This document shows positions 1-7,313 of a stretch of 12,795 bases of DNA, piece by piece. Origin of the DNA: Bacteriovoracaceae bacterium (GTDB lineage: Bacteria > Bdellovibrionota > Bacteriovoracia > Bacteriovoracales > Bacteriovoracaceae); the NCBI GenBank assembly GCA_023146355.1, contig JAGLCH010000030.1, positions 1 through 12,795 of the forward strand, read 5' to 3'. The first letter of the stretch is position 1. Every line of letters starts with the position of its first letter. The position numbers were made by a program, and so were the translations under genes. The notes under the pieces are model-generated. The model had not been told where the DNA came from. It searched no databases and saw nothing but the letters and a program-made list of their open reading frames with translations.

Positions 1-10
1 GAAAGAATGC

Positions 11-754
11 TTAAAAATAAAGTCTAGCAAAAAAACGAACCCCTTCGCGAATCAATTTTGTGTCACCCACTTTGAACTTTTCTTTGAAGTAGGTGGCGCC
101 AAGGTTCAAGAAATTCAGATCAAAATACGCTGTTCCTTCAACAAGAGTCCCATCCACTTCTTTTTTTGTTGTGTCTGTTTTGCTTTTGATAAAGGCCCTA
201 TACTCGCCACGAACCCCAAGGAAGCTTGCTAGCATTAAATTTAGCCGTGCCATGGCATATTCATTGGTGAAGTTTTCTTCGAAGGTGCTGTCTTTAACCT
301 TAAAGGCACTTTTTCTCGCACCATAGCCAATAGAAAAGTTATTACTCTGCTCGTAATTACCTAGAATACGTAGGGTAACCTGTCCCTCTCCATAACTTGA
401 TTCAAGACCTGATTTTTCCACGCCACCTTCGACTCCCAAAAATGCAAGAAAGAGGCCCATCTTACCTCCAACTAATCCTGTGGATTGCCCAACCCCATTT
501 TCTGCGAACTTAATGTCAGAAGTATAGTTTCCCTCTAGATATCCTTCAAAAATAGATGCAGGCCAATCTGAATTTAAGGCGAGCCATCTATCCATAGTGT
601 CCATCTTTTTTTTAGTGGTCATCCACTCTGTAAGAGACCATCTACTTTGCTTTTTTTGTTCAGCTTTTTTGACTACGACAAGATAGATATCATCCTGCGC
701 TATTACTGATATTGAGGATAATAGCAGACTGACTAAAAGAATCAGTTTTGACAT
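11..754 (-). CDS. Predicted outer-membrane or periplasmic beta-rich protein, function unknown
   Basis: The product is about 247 aa. I place the start at the ATG at 754 rather than the in-frame ATG at 766, because GGAG lies six bases before the 754 ATG and nothing like a Shine-Dalgarno precedes the other. The N-terminus (MSKLILLVSLLLSSISVIA, then QDD) is a typical Sec signal peptide with likely cleavage after VIA. The mature part has many alternating polar/aromatic stretches (NFSIGYGARK, GTAYFDLNFLNLGATYF) and ends in an aromatic pattern, FFARLYF, with a terminal Phe. That is the usual ending of an outer-membrane beta-barrel recognised by the BAM machinery. I recognise no family. It is transcribed divergently from hydG and its stop lies close to the left edge. 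Barrel topology is inferred by eye; export is well supported. Confidence 0.72.
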   Translation of the reverse strand: MSKLILLVSLLLSSISVIAQDDIYLVVVKKAEQKKQSRWSLTEWMTTKKKMDTMDRWLALNSDWPASIFEGYLEGNYTSDIKFAENGVGQSTGLVGGKMGLFLAFLGVEGGVEKSGLESSYGEGQVTLRILGNYEQSNNFSIGYGARKSAFKVKDSTFEENFTNEYAMARLNLMLASFLGVRGEYRAFIKSKTDTTKKEVDGTLVEGTAYFDLNFLNLGATYFKEKFKVGDTKLIREGVRFFARLYF

Positions 755-782
755 GTTTTTCTCCATTTAATTATTTATTATT

Positions 783-788
783 ATTGTA
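783..788 (-). promoter_or_regulatory. Weak -10 box candidate for the exported protein gene
   Basis: Read on the minus strand this is TACAAT, five of six matches to TATAAT. It would start transcription near 776, about 22 nt before the chosen ATG. The only -35-like bases (GGGACA, plus-strand 808-813) need a 19-nt spacer, so this call is tentative. Confidence 0.28.
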
Positions 789-987
789 CAAAAGATATTT
801 GTTTTCATGTCCCTATGTTTCTTTTGCCCAATTGTAGAAATTAGTTAAGTCATCTTGTCGGCCACCTGAGAGGTTAATTCTCTTCGATAGAATATCTGCT
901 ATAAGTGACATATGCTGCCGGCGTAACCCCTTAATATTAAAGAAGTATCCTCGAGTGCATACTGGTGGGCAATTTTATTCTAAAGGC

Positions 988-1001
988 CTGACTTCGATCA
1001 A
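988..1001 (+). promoter_or_regulatory. Candidate FNR/CRP-family binding site upstream of hydG
   Basis: CTGAC-TTCG-ATCAA matches the FNR consensus TTGAT-N4-ATCAA at eight of ten positions and contains the TGA-N6-TCA core shared by FNR/CRP regulators. Its centre (994.5) lies 41.5 bases before the start site predicted from the -10 box at 1024-1029, which is the classic class II activator position. An oxygen-responsive activator would make sense for an [FeFe]-hydrogenase maturation operon. The same bases can also form a short stem (GACTT/AAGTC) followed by CTTTTT, so a weak terminator is an alternative reading. Confidence 0.45.
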
Positions 1002-1023
1002 GTCCTTTTTGCAATAGATCATC

Positions 1024-1029
1024 TATCAT
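1024..1029 (+). promoter_or_regulatory. -10 box (TATCAT) of the candidate activator-dependent hydG promoter
   Basis: TATCAT matches TATAAT at five of six positions and predicts transcription from about 1036. No good -35 hexamer accompanies it, as expected for a promoter that depends on an activator bound at 988-1001. The leader to hydG would be about 130 nt. Confidence 0.42.
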
Positions 1030-1100
1030 TGCCGACTATGGGAGAGGTATGTGGGAGTGCTGTCGCCCTCGTAAGTGTGAATTATTCCTTTAATCTATCC

Positions 1101-1129
1101 TTCAAAAAGTAGATGTTTAGGAGTATAAA
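1101..1129 (+). promoter_or_regulatory. Second sigma70-like promoter candidate for hydG
   Basis: TTCAAA (1101-1106) and TATAAA (1124-1129) are separated by 17 nt. The -10 matches five of six positions and the -35 four of six. Transcription would begin near 1136, giving a leader of about 30 nt. It could act as a basal promoter beside the upstream FNR-like one. Confidence 0.38.
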
Positions 1130-1167
1130 TTCTTGAATTTAATAAATTCCCCTAGTTTGGAGAGAAG

Positions 1168-2577
1168 ATGAATATCATCGACCACAAGAAAATTGTTAGT
1201 GAGCTAAACGGTGAGGTCGATACCTCAAAAGAAACCATTAATGGCATCCTCGAAAAGGCCAGAAAACTCAATGGAATTAGTTACAGTGAAGTGCTTTCAC
1301 TGATGATGACTGAAGACAAAGAGCTAGTTGACGGGATGATGAGTGCTGCCAATTACATCAAAAATGAAATTTATGGTAAACGAATGGTGCTTTTTGCTCC
1401 TCTTTATATCTCCAATCTTTGCATAAATGAGTGTACCTATTGTGCTTTCAAATGCTCAAATACATTACTTCACCGTCGTCAGTTATCCTTTGATGAAATC
1501 AAAAAAGAGACAGAAGAGGTTATTGGTCAGGGACATAAGCGTGTTCTTTTAGTTGGTGGTGAAGCTTATACCGGTGGAAAAGACCTCGACTATGTTATCG
1601 ATTCAATTAAGGCAGTCTACTCAATTAATAAAAAGCACGGAAATATTAGACGTGTAAATGTAAATGTCGCACCACTTTCAGTCGAAGATTTTAAGCGTCT
1701 TAATGATGTCGGAATTGGAACCTATCAGTGCTTTCAAGAGACCTATCATCGTGAGACTTACGAAAATGTTCACATTGCAGGGCCAAAGTCAGATTATGAT
1801 TATCGTCTTGAAGTAATGGATCGCGCTTATGAGGCAGGAATCAACGATTTTGGTATTGGTGTTCTTTTTGGTCTTTACGACTGGAAATATGAGATGCTGG
1901 CATTACTTCAACATATTCAGCACCTTGAAGGGAAATATGGAGTAGGACCACACACTGTTTCTGTTCCAAGAATGGAGCCGGCCCTTGGTTCTGATATTTC
2001 TAGCGATCCTCCAATGCCTGTTAGCGATGCCCACTTCATAAAGATTATCGCGATCTTACGAATGGCAGTTCCTTATACTGGTATTATTCTCTCTACGCGT
2101 GAGGACGAAGAAGTTCGTGCTAATTGTTTTGATCTTGGTGTTTCTCAAATTTCAGCAGGCAGTAAGACAAATCCAGGTGGATATGAAGATGATACTGACG
2201 ATCGAAATACTGCTCTTGATGAGGGATCAGAAGCTCAGTTCTCCCTTGGGGACGATAGAAGCTTGCTAGAAGTAGTCAAGGATCTTGTTAAGCATGGTCA
2301 TATTCCATCTTTCTGTACTGGTTGTTATCGAATGGGACGTGTCGGCAAGGACTTTATGGATCTGGCAAAACCTGGGCTTATAAAGGCACACTGTTTGCCA
2401 AATGCGATCTTTACCTTCGCTGAATATATTTATGATTTTGGAGATCAAGAACTTATTGATCTTGGTGAGTCACTGATTGAAACAATGATGGCAGATCTTC
2501 CAACAGATAAATTAAGAGTGAGTACTCGTCTTCACCTCAAAAAGGTTGTGGACGGATTTCGTGACATATACTTCTAA
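1168..2577 (+). CDS. hydG: [FeFe]-hydrogenase maturation radical SAM protein HydG (tyrosine lyase)
   Basis: In the family, HydG cleaves tyrosine to p-cresol and dehydroglycine. It turns the latter into CO and cyanide, delivered as an Fe(CO)2(CN) synthon for the hydrogenase active site. The 469-aa length is normal for HydG. The radical SAM CX3CX2C motif is C85/C89/C92 (CINECTYC). The second, auxiliary-cluster motif CX2CX22C is C383/C386/C409 (FCTGCYRMGR ... HCLPNA). That second motif separates HydG from the thiamine enzyme ThiH, which lacks it. The start is supported by GGAGAG at 1159-1164. It is the first gene of the operon, with aspA 11 nt downstream. Nothing appears truncated or missing. 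HydG identity is firm; the chemistry is family knowledge. Confidence 0.97.
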   Translation: MNIIDHKKIVSELNGEVDTSKETINGILEKARKLNGISYSEVLSLMMTEDKELVDGMMSAANYIKNEIYGKRMVLFAPLYISNLCINECTYCAFKCSNTLLHRRQLSFDEIKKETEEVIGQGHKRVLLVGGEAYTGGKDLDYVIDSIKAVYSINKKHGNIRRVNVNVAPLSVEDFKRLNDVGIGTYQCFQETYHRETYENVHIAGPKSDYDYRLEVMDRAYEAGINDFGIGVLFGLYDWKYEMLALLQHIQHLEGKYGVGPHTVSVPRMEPALGSDISSDPPMPVSDAHFIKIIAILRMAVPYTGIILSTREDEEVRANCFDLGVSQISAGSKTNPGGYEDDTDDRNTALDEGSEAQFSLGDDRSLLEVVKDLVKHGHIPSFCTGCYRMGRVGKDFMDLAKPGLIKAHCLPNAIFTFAEYIYDFGDQELIDLGESLIETMMADLPTDKLRVSTRLHLKKVVDGFRDIYF

Positions 2578-2588
2578 CAGGAATTTAA

Positions 2589-4067
2589 ATGAGAAAAGAG
2601 CGTGATTTTTTAGGCGAGTTTGAGGTTAAAGAAGACGCTCTCTACGGAGTCCACTCCATGAGAGCACGGAGTAACTTTCCAGACGAGTCGCCCTTTACTA
2701 AAGAGTGGTATTGCGCCATGGGTGCCGTTAAGCAGGCATGTTTTCAGACTTACCGTAGATTTGTAAAAAAGCTAGATGCTCGCTACCAGCTTGAAGAATT
2801 ATCAATTCCAATTATTGAAGACGCTAAAATTGATGCATTGATTACTGCCGCTTCAGAAGTATATCGCGGTGAACACTTTGAGCACTTTATTGTTCCGGCA
2901 ATTTCAGGTGGTGCTGGAACTAGTATCAATATGAATGTCAATGAGATCATTGCGAACCGCGCTTTGATTATTATGGGGCGCAAACCTGGGGACTATGATT
3001 TTATCGACCCCATTGAACACGCCAATATTTTCCAATCTACTAATGATGTTGTTCCCACCGCGCTGAAGGTCGCAATTATGAAGCTTCTGGGGGAACTAGA
3101 GGTAACGATAAATGCTGCTCGCTTTAAAATAGAAGAGTACGAGCGTAAATTTCGAGATACCCTTCGAATTGGTTATACTCAGATGCAGGAGGCCGTGCCC
3201 TCTAGTTATGGTAAATTGTTTGGAACTTACCAAGAGGCGCTAACACGTGACTGGTGGAGAGTTTCAAAATGCTTTGAACGGATCAAAGTCGTTAATTTAG
3301 GTGGCAGCGCTATAGGTACTGGGATCACTGTGCCAAAGTTTTTTATTTTTGGTGTTACTGATGAACTTAGAAATATTGTTGGCCTCCCAATAACAAAATC
3401 AGAAAATCTTGAAGATACCACATGTAATCTTGACGCATTTGTTGAGGTTCACGCCATTATGAAGTCTCATGCAGTAAATTTAGAAAAGATGGCATCAGAT
3501 CTCAGAATGATTTCATCTGATATGTATGCCCATCGCCGCCTCAAAATTCCTGCTCGTCAGGTTGGAAGTTCTATTATGCCGGGGAAGATTAACCCCGTAA
3601 TTCCGGAGTATATTATTTCTATGGCATCCAAGGTGTATGCCAACGATTCAATCATCTCATCACTTTCTGCCAGAGGAATGCTCGATCTTAATGCATATAC
3701 TCCAATCATTGGGCACTCAATACTTGATAGTTTAAAACTCTTGATCGGCAGTAATAATACGATGCTTAAAAACCTATTAGAAGGAATTGAGCTTGATACA
3801 AATGTGTCTGACTCCCTTAGGGAGCAGTTTCATAGTTTTGCTTCTCTAAGTACCGCTCTTGTTCCATATGTCGGCTACAACAAGGCAGCAGAACTTGCAA
3901 AAGAAATGAAACGAAGTAGACGAACTATCTTTGAAGTTAATACTGAGATGAAACTCATACCCGAGTCTACTCTCAGAGACCTTATGAGGTCTACGAATCT
4001 ATTAAGGCTTGGGTTTAAGTTCTCAGATATTGTCGATGAACTAGAGAAGGGAAAAGAAGATGCTTAA
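2589..4067 (+). CDS. aspA: Aspartate ammonia-lyase (aspartase/fumarase superfamily) of the Hyd maturation operon
   Basis: Family aspartases convert L-aspartate to fumarate plus ammonium. The 492 aa are slightly longer than a typical aspartase. Superfamily signatures are intact: AGTSINMNVNEI (T111), FQSTNDVVPT (S150, T151, N152), GYTQMQEAVP (T197, Q198) and the flexible catalytic loop GSSIMPGKIN (326-335, with K333 and N335). TQ in the third block, rather than the TH of fumarases, follows E. coli-type aspartase. The segment before STND reads HANIF where the family usually has an N-K-x-Q type sequence, a local divergence next to the substrate pocket. AGGA at 2579-2582 supports the start. It sits between hydG and hydF and its end overlaps the hydF start by 8 nt, so the two are probably translationally coupled. 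Ammonium supply for the azadithiolate bridge is an inferred role; another amino-acid ammonia-lyase substrate is possible. Confidence 0.85.
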   Translation: MRKERDFLGEFEVKEDALYGVHSMRARSNFPDESPFTKEWYCAMGAVKQACFQTYRRFVKKLDARYQLEELSIPIIEDAKIDALITAASEVYRGEHFEHFIVPAISGGAGTSINMNVNEIIANRALIIMGRKPGDYDFIDPIEHANIFQSTNDVVPTALKVAIMKLLGELEVTINAARFKIEEYERKFRDTLRIGYTQMQEAVPSSYGKLFGTYQEALTRDWWRVSKCFERIKVVNLGGSAIGTGITVPKFFIFGVTDELRNIVGLPITKSENLEDTTCNLDAFVEVHAIMKSHAVNLEKMASDLRMISSDMYAHRRLKIPARQVGSSIMPGKINPVIPEYIISMASKVYANDSIISSLSARGMLDLNAYTPIIGHSILDSLKLLIGSNNTMLKNLLEGIELDTNVSDSLREQFHSFASLSTALVPYVGYNKAAELAKEMKRSRRTIFEVNTEMKLIPESTLRDLMRSTNLLRLGFKFSDIVDELEKGKEDA

Positions 4068-5283
4068 ATCACAAATGCCCCATATTGGTATCTTTGGCCG
4101 TCGAAATGTAGGTAAGAGTTCATTCATTAATTCTCTGTCAAATCAAGATGTGGCCATTGTCTCTCATCACCCTGGCACCACTACTGATCCTGTTTCAAAG
4201 ACAATGGAGATTTCAGGTTTAGGCCCTTCTGTAATTATTGATACCGCAGGGATCGATGATGTTGGTGAGCTTGGAGAGTTACGAGTTGAGAGTACAAAAA
4301 AAGTAATACGCCAAATTAATATGGCAATCCTAGTCTATACGGGTGAAGAGTTTGGTGAGTTTGAGCGAGGTCTGATTGAAGAGTTTACTCGCTTTAAAAC
4401 TCCATACTTTGTAATTCACAGCAAGAGTGACTTAATGCCTATCGACCCTGAATTCAAAAAGGTATTGGCATCAGAGGTCTGTACCGACATTGTAGACTTC
4501 AGCAATGTTGATCGTCAGAATATAGAAAAAGTTGTGGCAACAATTAAAAAATCCCTCCCCGATTCTGTTTTCAATAATCCAACGATCCTAGGAGATTTAG
4601 TAAAGTACGGTGATGTAGTTCTTCTAGTGACTCCTATTGATGTCGAGGCGCCAAAGGGAAGAATTATTCAGCCACAGGTTCAAACTATTCGCGATGCACT
4701 TGATAATGACTGTATTATCATGATGGCGAAGGAGCGAGAGATCGATACCATTATAAGTAAGATGGGGATAAGGCCAAGTCTCGTTGTAACTGATAGTCAG
4801 GTGTTTTTAAAGGTTGATGCTGCCGTTCCTAAAGACATTCCTATGACGAGTTTTAGTATTTTATTTGCACGTCTTAAGGGGGATTTTGAGGCATTTGTAG
4901 AGGGAACGCGACATATTGGTAAACTTGTTGATGGGGATAAGATTCTTCTGCTTGAGTCTTGCTCTCATCATGTGTCTTGTGATGACATTGGGCGTGTTAA
5001 GATTCCCCGATGGCTTTCAAATTTTACAGGTAAAAAATTGGACTATGAAATTGTTTCTGGTCTCGCGAGCACACCAAGACCCATCGAAGAGTATTCCATG
5101 GTGATTCAGTGTGGTGGCTGCATGCTTACGCGAAAGCAAATTTTAAATAAAATTCACCCCGCTATAGAATTGGGAATTCCTGTTTCTAACTACGGTATGG
5201 CAATTAGTTACTGTCACGGTATTTTTGAGCGCTCTGTCGCTCCATTTGGTCACAGTGCAACTGATGAGGACGACCTCTTATGA
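4060..5283 (+). CDS. hydF: [FeFe]-hydrogenase maturation GTPase/scaffold HydF
   Basis: HydF is the scaffold on which the 2Fe subcluster is assembled before transfer to apo-HydA. The 407-aa product has the N-terminal GTPase domain: P-loop GRRNVGKS (13-20), G3 DTAG (61-64), and SKSD (121-124) in place of the usual NKxD. A dimerisation region follows, then the C-terminal [4Fe-4S] domain with C301-x-H303, 46 residues, then Q350-C351-GG-C354. The family pattern is CxHx44-53HCxxC, so here Gln stands where His is usual, while all three Cys ligands are kept. The start overlaps the aspA stop by 8 nt, with AAGGG about eight bases ahead. An internal ATG at 4075 (MPHIG) is possible but leaves very little before the P-loop. 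The hydE ATG overlaps the stop. Identity is firm. Confidence 0.96.
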   Translation: MLKSQMPHIGIFGRRNVGKSSFINSLSNQDVAIVSHHPGTTTDPVSKTMEISGLGPSVIIDTAGIDDVGELGELRVESTKKVIRQINMAILVYTGEEFGEFERGLIEEFTRFKTPYFVIHSKSDLMPIDPEFKKVLASEVCTDIVDFSNVDRQNIEKVVATIKKSLPDSVFNNPTILGDLVKYGDVVLLVTPIDVEAPKGRIIQPQVQTIRDALDNDCIIMMAKEREIDTIISKMGIRPSLVVTDSQVFLKVDAAVPKDIPMTSFSILFARLKGDFEAFVEGTRHIGKLVDGDKILLLESCSHHVSCDDIGRVKIPRWLSNFTGKKLDYEIVSGLASTPRPIEEYSMVIQCGGCMLTRKQILNKIHPAIELGIPVSNYGMAISYCHGIFERSVAPFGHSATDEDDLL

Positions 5284-6335
5284 TTGATGAAGTAAAGTCG
5301 GCACTTGCTAGAATTGAAAGTGGTACAGTCTCTCTTAAAGATCTTACTTTCTTGCTTGGAGTCACTGACTCTGAAGAGGGAAAGCTTATAGAGTCCATGG
5401 CCTCGGACATTTGTGACCGTCACTACGGCAATAAGGTTTACCTTCGTGGCCTAATTGAAATATCTAATTACTGTCGTAAAAATTGTAACTACTGTGGCCT
5501 TCGAAAAGATAATCGAAATATAGGACGCTACCGTATTGATTCCAGCGAACTCTTTCAGACAATGAAAGATGCATATGATTATGGTTTTAAAACTCTTGTT
5601 ATGCAGGGAGGTGAAGATCCCGGTTATGATGATGTTGTTATTGATGCCTTAAAGCGCGCAAGAACTGAACTTGGTGATGATTTTGCTGTAACTCTTTCTC
5701 TAGGGGAGAGAACTTTTGAGCAGTACAAAGCATTTAAAGATGCTGGTGCAAATCGTTTCCTTATGCGAATTGAAACCACTGATCCCGATATTTTCAATTG
5801 GCTCCATCCTGATGATTCATTAGATAAGAGAATTGCCTGTCTGAAGGAGCTTAAGAAACTTGATTTTGAAGTGGGGAGTGGAATTCTTTTTGGTCTTGAG
5901 AATCAGTCCTTAGAATCGATAGCGAAAGATTTACTTTTTTTAAAGGATCTTGGATGTCATATGGTTGGTGTGGGCCCATTTTGTCCACATGGCGATACTC
6001 CTATGAAGGAGCATCCAGCGGGAACAATAGAGATGTCTGTTCGACTTGTATCACTGATTAGAATACTTTTACCAAAATCTAATATTCCAGCAACTACAGC
6101 AATGGGAACGATTCATCCAGAGGGAAGAACACTTGCTTTAAAAGCAGGTGCAAACGTCCTTATGCCAAACTGTACTCCATTTAAATATAGAAAAAATTAC
6201 GAGCTTTACAATGATAAGGTTGGAATCAGTTTTGATGATGAAGACGGCCCTGTTGCATCATCGAAAATTGCCGAAGATGCAGGTAAAGAGGCAAGCTATC
6301 TTCGAGGTAACTCCCTAGGAAAAGAAATCAGTTAA
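5280..6335 (+). CDS. hydE: [FeFe]-hydrogenase maturation radical SAM protein HydE
   Basis: HydE acts on the HydG-derived Fe(CO)2(CN)-cysteine synthon before cluster assembly on HydF, according to current models. The 351-aa length is typical. The radical SAM motif is C65/C69/C72 in NYCRKNCNYCGLR, the HydE form of CX3CX2C. QGGEDP (109-114), the MRIETTDP region (about 162-169), GPFCPHGDTP and TTAMGTIHPEGR all follow the HydE pattern, and the last of these separates it from biotin synthase. The second, non-essential C-terminal cluster seen in some HydE proteins is absent: no cysteine follows C298. The start is the ATG of an ATGA overlap with hydF, with GAGGA at 5266-5270, so translation is coupled. 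It is the last gene of the operon, and its 3' end runs 21 bp into the opposing hydrolase gene without a visible terminator. Confidence 0.96.
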   Translation: MIDEVKSALARIESGTVSLKDLTFLLGVTDSEEGKLIESMASDICDRHYGNKVYLRGLIEISNYCRKNCNYCGLRKDNRNIGRYRIDSSELFQTMKDAYDYGFKTLVMQGGEDPGYDDVVIDALKRARTELGDDFAVTLSLGERTFEQYKAFKDAGANRFLMRIETTDPDIFNWLHPDDSLDKRIACLKELKKLDFEVGSGILFGLENQSLESIAKDLLFLKDLGCHMVGVGPFCPHGDTPMKEHPAGTIEMSVRLVSLIRILLPKSNIPATTAMGTIHPEGRTLALKAGANVLMPNCTPFKYRKNYELYNDKVGISFDDEDGPVASSKIAEDAGKEASYLRGNSLGKEIS

Positions 6336-7154
6336 TTCTTTAAAGAAAGCTCCACGAATCTCTGGGGTCTCGTTATACATTTCATGATACCCATGAGGAA
6401 TCATTTTAAACTCAAGATCCTTTTCAACATTTTTAAAATACTTGGCAAGATTCTTATTTGTCACGAGCCGGTCATCTTCGCCGATAACACATTTGAAGTC
6501 GCATTTAATATCAAGTGGACGTGAAAAGACGTCTCTGAACTTAAGTCCAATCGATAGAAGAAGGTGTAAACTTGGATCGTTATTATTAAGTTTGTCTCCA
6601 ACATATCTTTTACTGATTTCTGGGTCATGGGAGAGGTAGCGTGCATCCACAAAGAATTTTCCGCTTATATTTCTTACTCTCTTCATGATTTGTTTGACGA
6701 TAATCACTGGGATATTGTCCCCCACAATGCCAAGCGGTCCTGGAGAGCCTGCAGGTGGAGCACTAAAAAAAGCTTTTACTGGATAGATATCCTTTGTTGC
6801 GTAGTCTTGGAGATAGCTTAGGTTGATGAGAGCGCCCATTGAGTGGGAGTAGAGTGAAAAATCTTCCATTCCCATTTTTGCTTTAAGATATATGATCACA
6901 TCTTTTAGATCTTCCATGTACTGATCAAAATAATCAATATCTCCCCAGATCCCTTCACTTCTTCCGTGACCTCTGAGATCCCAGAAGAAAATATTGTATT
7001 TTTCTTCAAGGAGGTCTGCGATATAATTATGGCGATCAGCATACTCTGCAATGCCATGGGTAACAATGAGCCATTCTTTGGCACCAATATCGGCGTATCT
7101 ACACCACAGTTTAATTCCATCGCGCATTGTAATTGAAGACTGAATGAATTCCAT
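6315..7154 (-). CDS. Alpha/beta hydrolase, monoacylglycerol lipase/lysophospholipase type
   Basis: A predicted serine esterase of 279 aa in the Hydrolase_4 (MGL/PldB-like) group. The fold markers run in order: the THGIAEYADRHNY oxyanion segment (32-44, the HGxxEH..RY pattern of MGL enzymes), RGHGRSEG (61-68), the nucleophile elbow SHSMG (103-107, Ser105), the acid in GEDDRLV (Asp228) and the catalytic His257 in PHGYHEMYNE. No signal peptide or membrane segment is seen, so it is probably cytoplasmic. The elbow starts with Ser rather than the usual Gly of GxSxG, a tolerated variation. AGGG just before the ATG, or AAGGGG about ten bases upstream, could serve as the ribosome site. It converges on hydE with a 21-bp overlap. 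The substrate cannot be read from the sequence; monoacylglycerol or lysophospholipid is the family expectation. Confidence 0.88.
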   Translation of the reverse strand: MEFIQSSITMRDGIKLWCRYADIGAKEWLIVTHGIAEYADRHNYIADLLEEKYNIFFWDLRGHGRSEGIWGDIDYFDQYMEDLKDVIIYLKAKMGMEDFSLYSHSMGALINLSYLQDYATKDIYPVKAFFSAPPAGSPGPLGIVGDNIPVIIVKQIMKRVRNISGKFFVDARYLSHDPEISKRYVGDKLNNNDPSLHLLLSIGLKFRDVFSRPLDIKCDFKCVIGEDDRLVTNKNLAKYFKNVEKDLEFKMIPHGYHEMYNETPEIRGAFFKELTDFFS

Positions 7155-7189
7155 TTCCCTATGACCCCTTTAAATTAGTTAATTACTTC

Positions 7190-7218
7190 ATTCTAGATTA
7201 ATTATCTGTATTAATGAA
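7190..7218 (-). promoter_or_regulatory. Weak promoter candidate for the alpha/beta hydrolase
   Basis: On the minus strand TAGAAT (plus 7190-7195) matches five of six -10 positions. With a 17-nt spacer the -35 is TTCATT (plus 7213-7218), only three of six. The -10 lies about 35 nt upstream of the ATG. Tentative. Confidence 0.28.
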
Positions 7219-7251
7219 TTTTTTTTGCTTCTTTACAAAAAAGTTGCACGG

Positions 7252-7280
7252 TTGACTCAGGTTTAATCGGCAATTAAAAT
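7252..7280 (+). promoter_or_regulatory. Strong sigma70-type promoter for the 129-aa protein gene
   Basis: TTGACT (7252-7257) and TAAAAT (7275-7280) are separated by exactly 17 nt, each one mismatch from consensus. Transcription would begin near 7287, about 27 nt before the ATG. This is the best consensus promoter in the window. Confidence 0.65.
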
Positions 7281-7313
7281 TATTATAAACCAAGAACCTG
7301 GAGAGTAGAGGAT

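Larger units (their letters stand above)
767..1167. other. Divergent intergenic region upstream of hydG, about 400 nt
   Basis: No convincing gene is present. The region holds a weak minus-strand promoter candidate for the exported protein near 783-788. It also holds an FNR/CRP-like half-palindrome with a -10 box at 1024-1029, and a second plus-strand promoter candidate at 1101-1129. TTGCCCA near 827 and TGGGCAA at 966-972 are inverted copies about 140 nt apart, with no assigned meaning. A 24-codon open frame from the ATG at 1038 lacks a ribosome binding site and is not called. Confidence 0.6.

Noticed and set aside
990..1010. Short stem GACTT/AAGTC followed by CTTTTT as an intrinsic terminator
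   Set aside because: Only five base pairs are formed, and the same bases fit an activator site with exact class II spacing; kept only as an alternative reading.
1038..1112. 24-codon open frame starting at an ATG in the hydG leader
   Set aside because: No Shine-Dalgarno sequence precedes the ATG and the peptide has no recognisable feature; it lies in the presumed leader and is expected by chance.
1168..2577. Possibility that the first radical SAM gene is ThiH (tyrosine lyase for thiamine)
   Set aside because: The C-terminal CX2CX22C motif and the hydF/hydE neighbours identify HydG; no thiamine genes are nearby.
5280..6335. Possibility that the last operon gene is biotin synthase
   Set aside because: The RKNCNYCGLR and TTAMGTIHPEGR patterns and the operon context fit HydE; no biotin genes are present.
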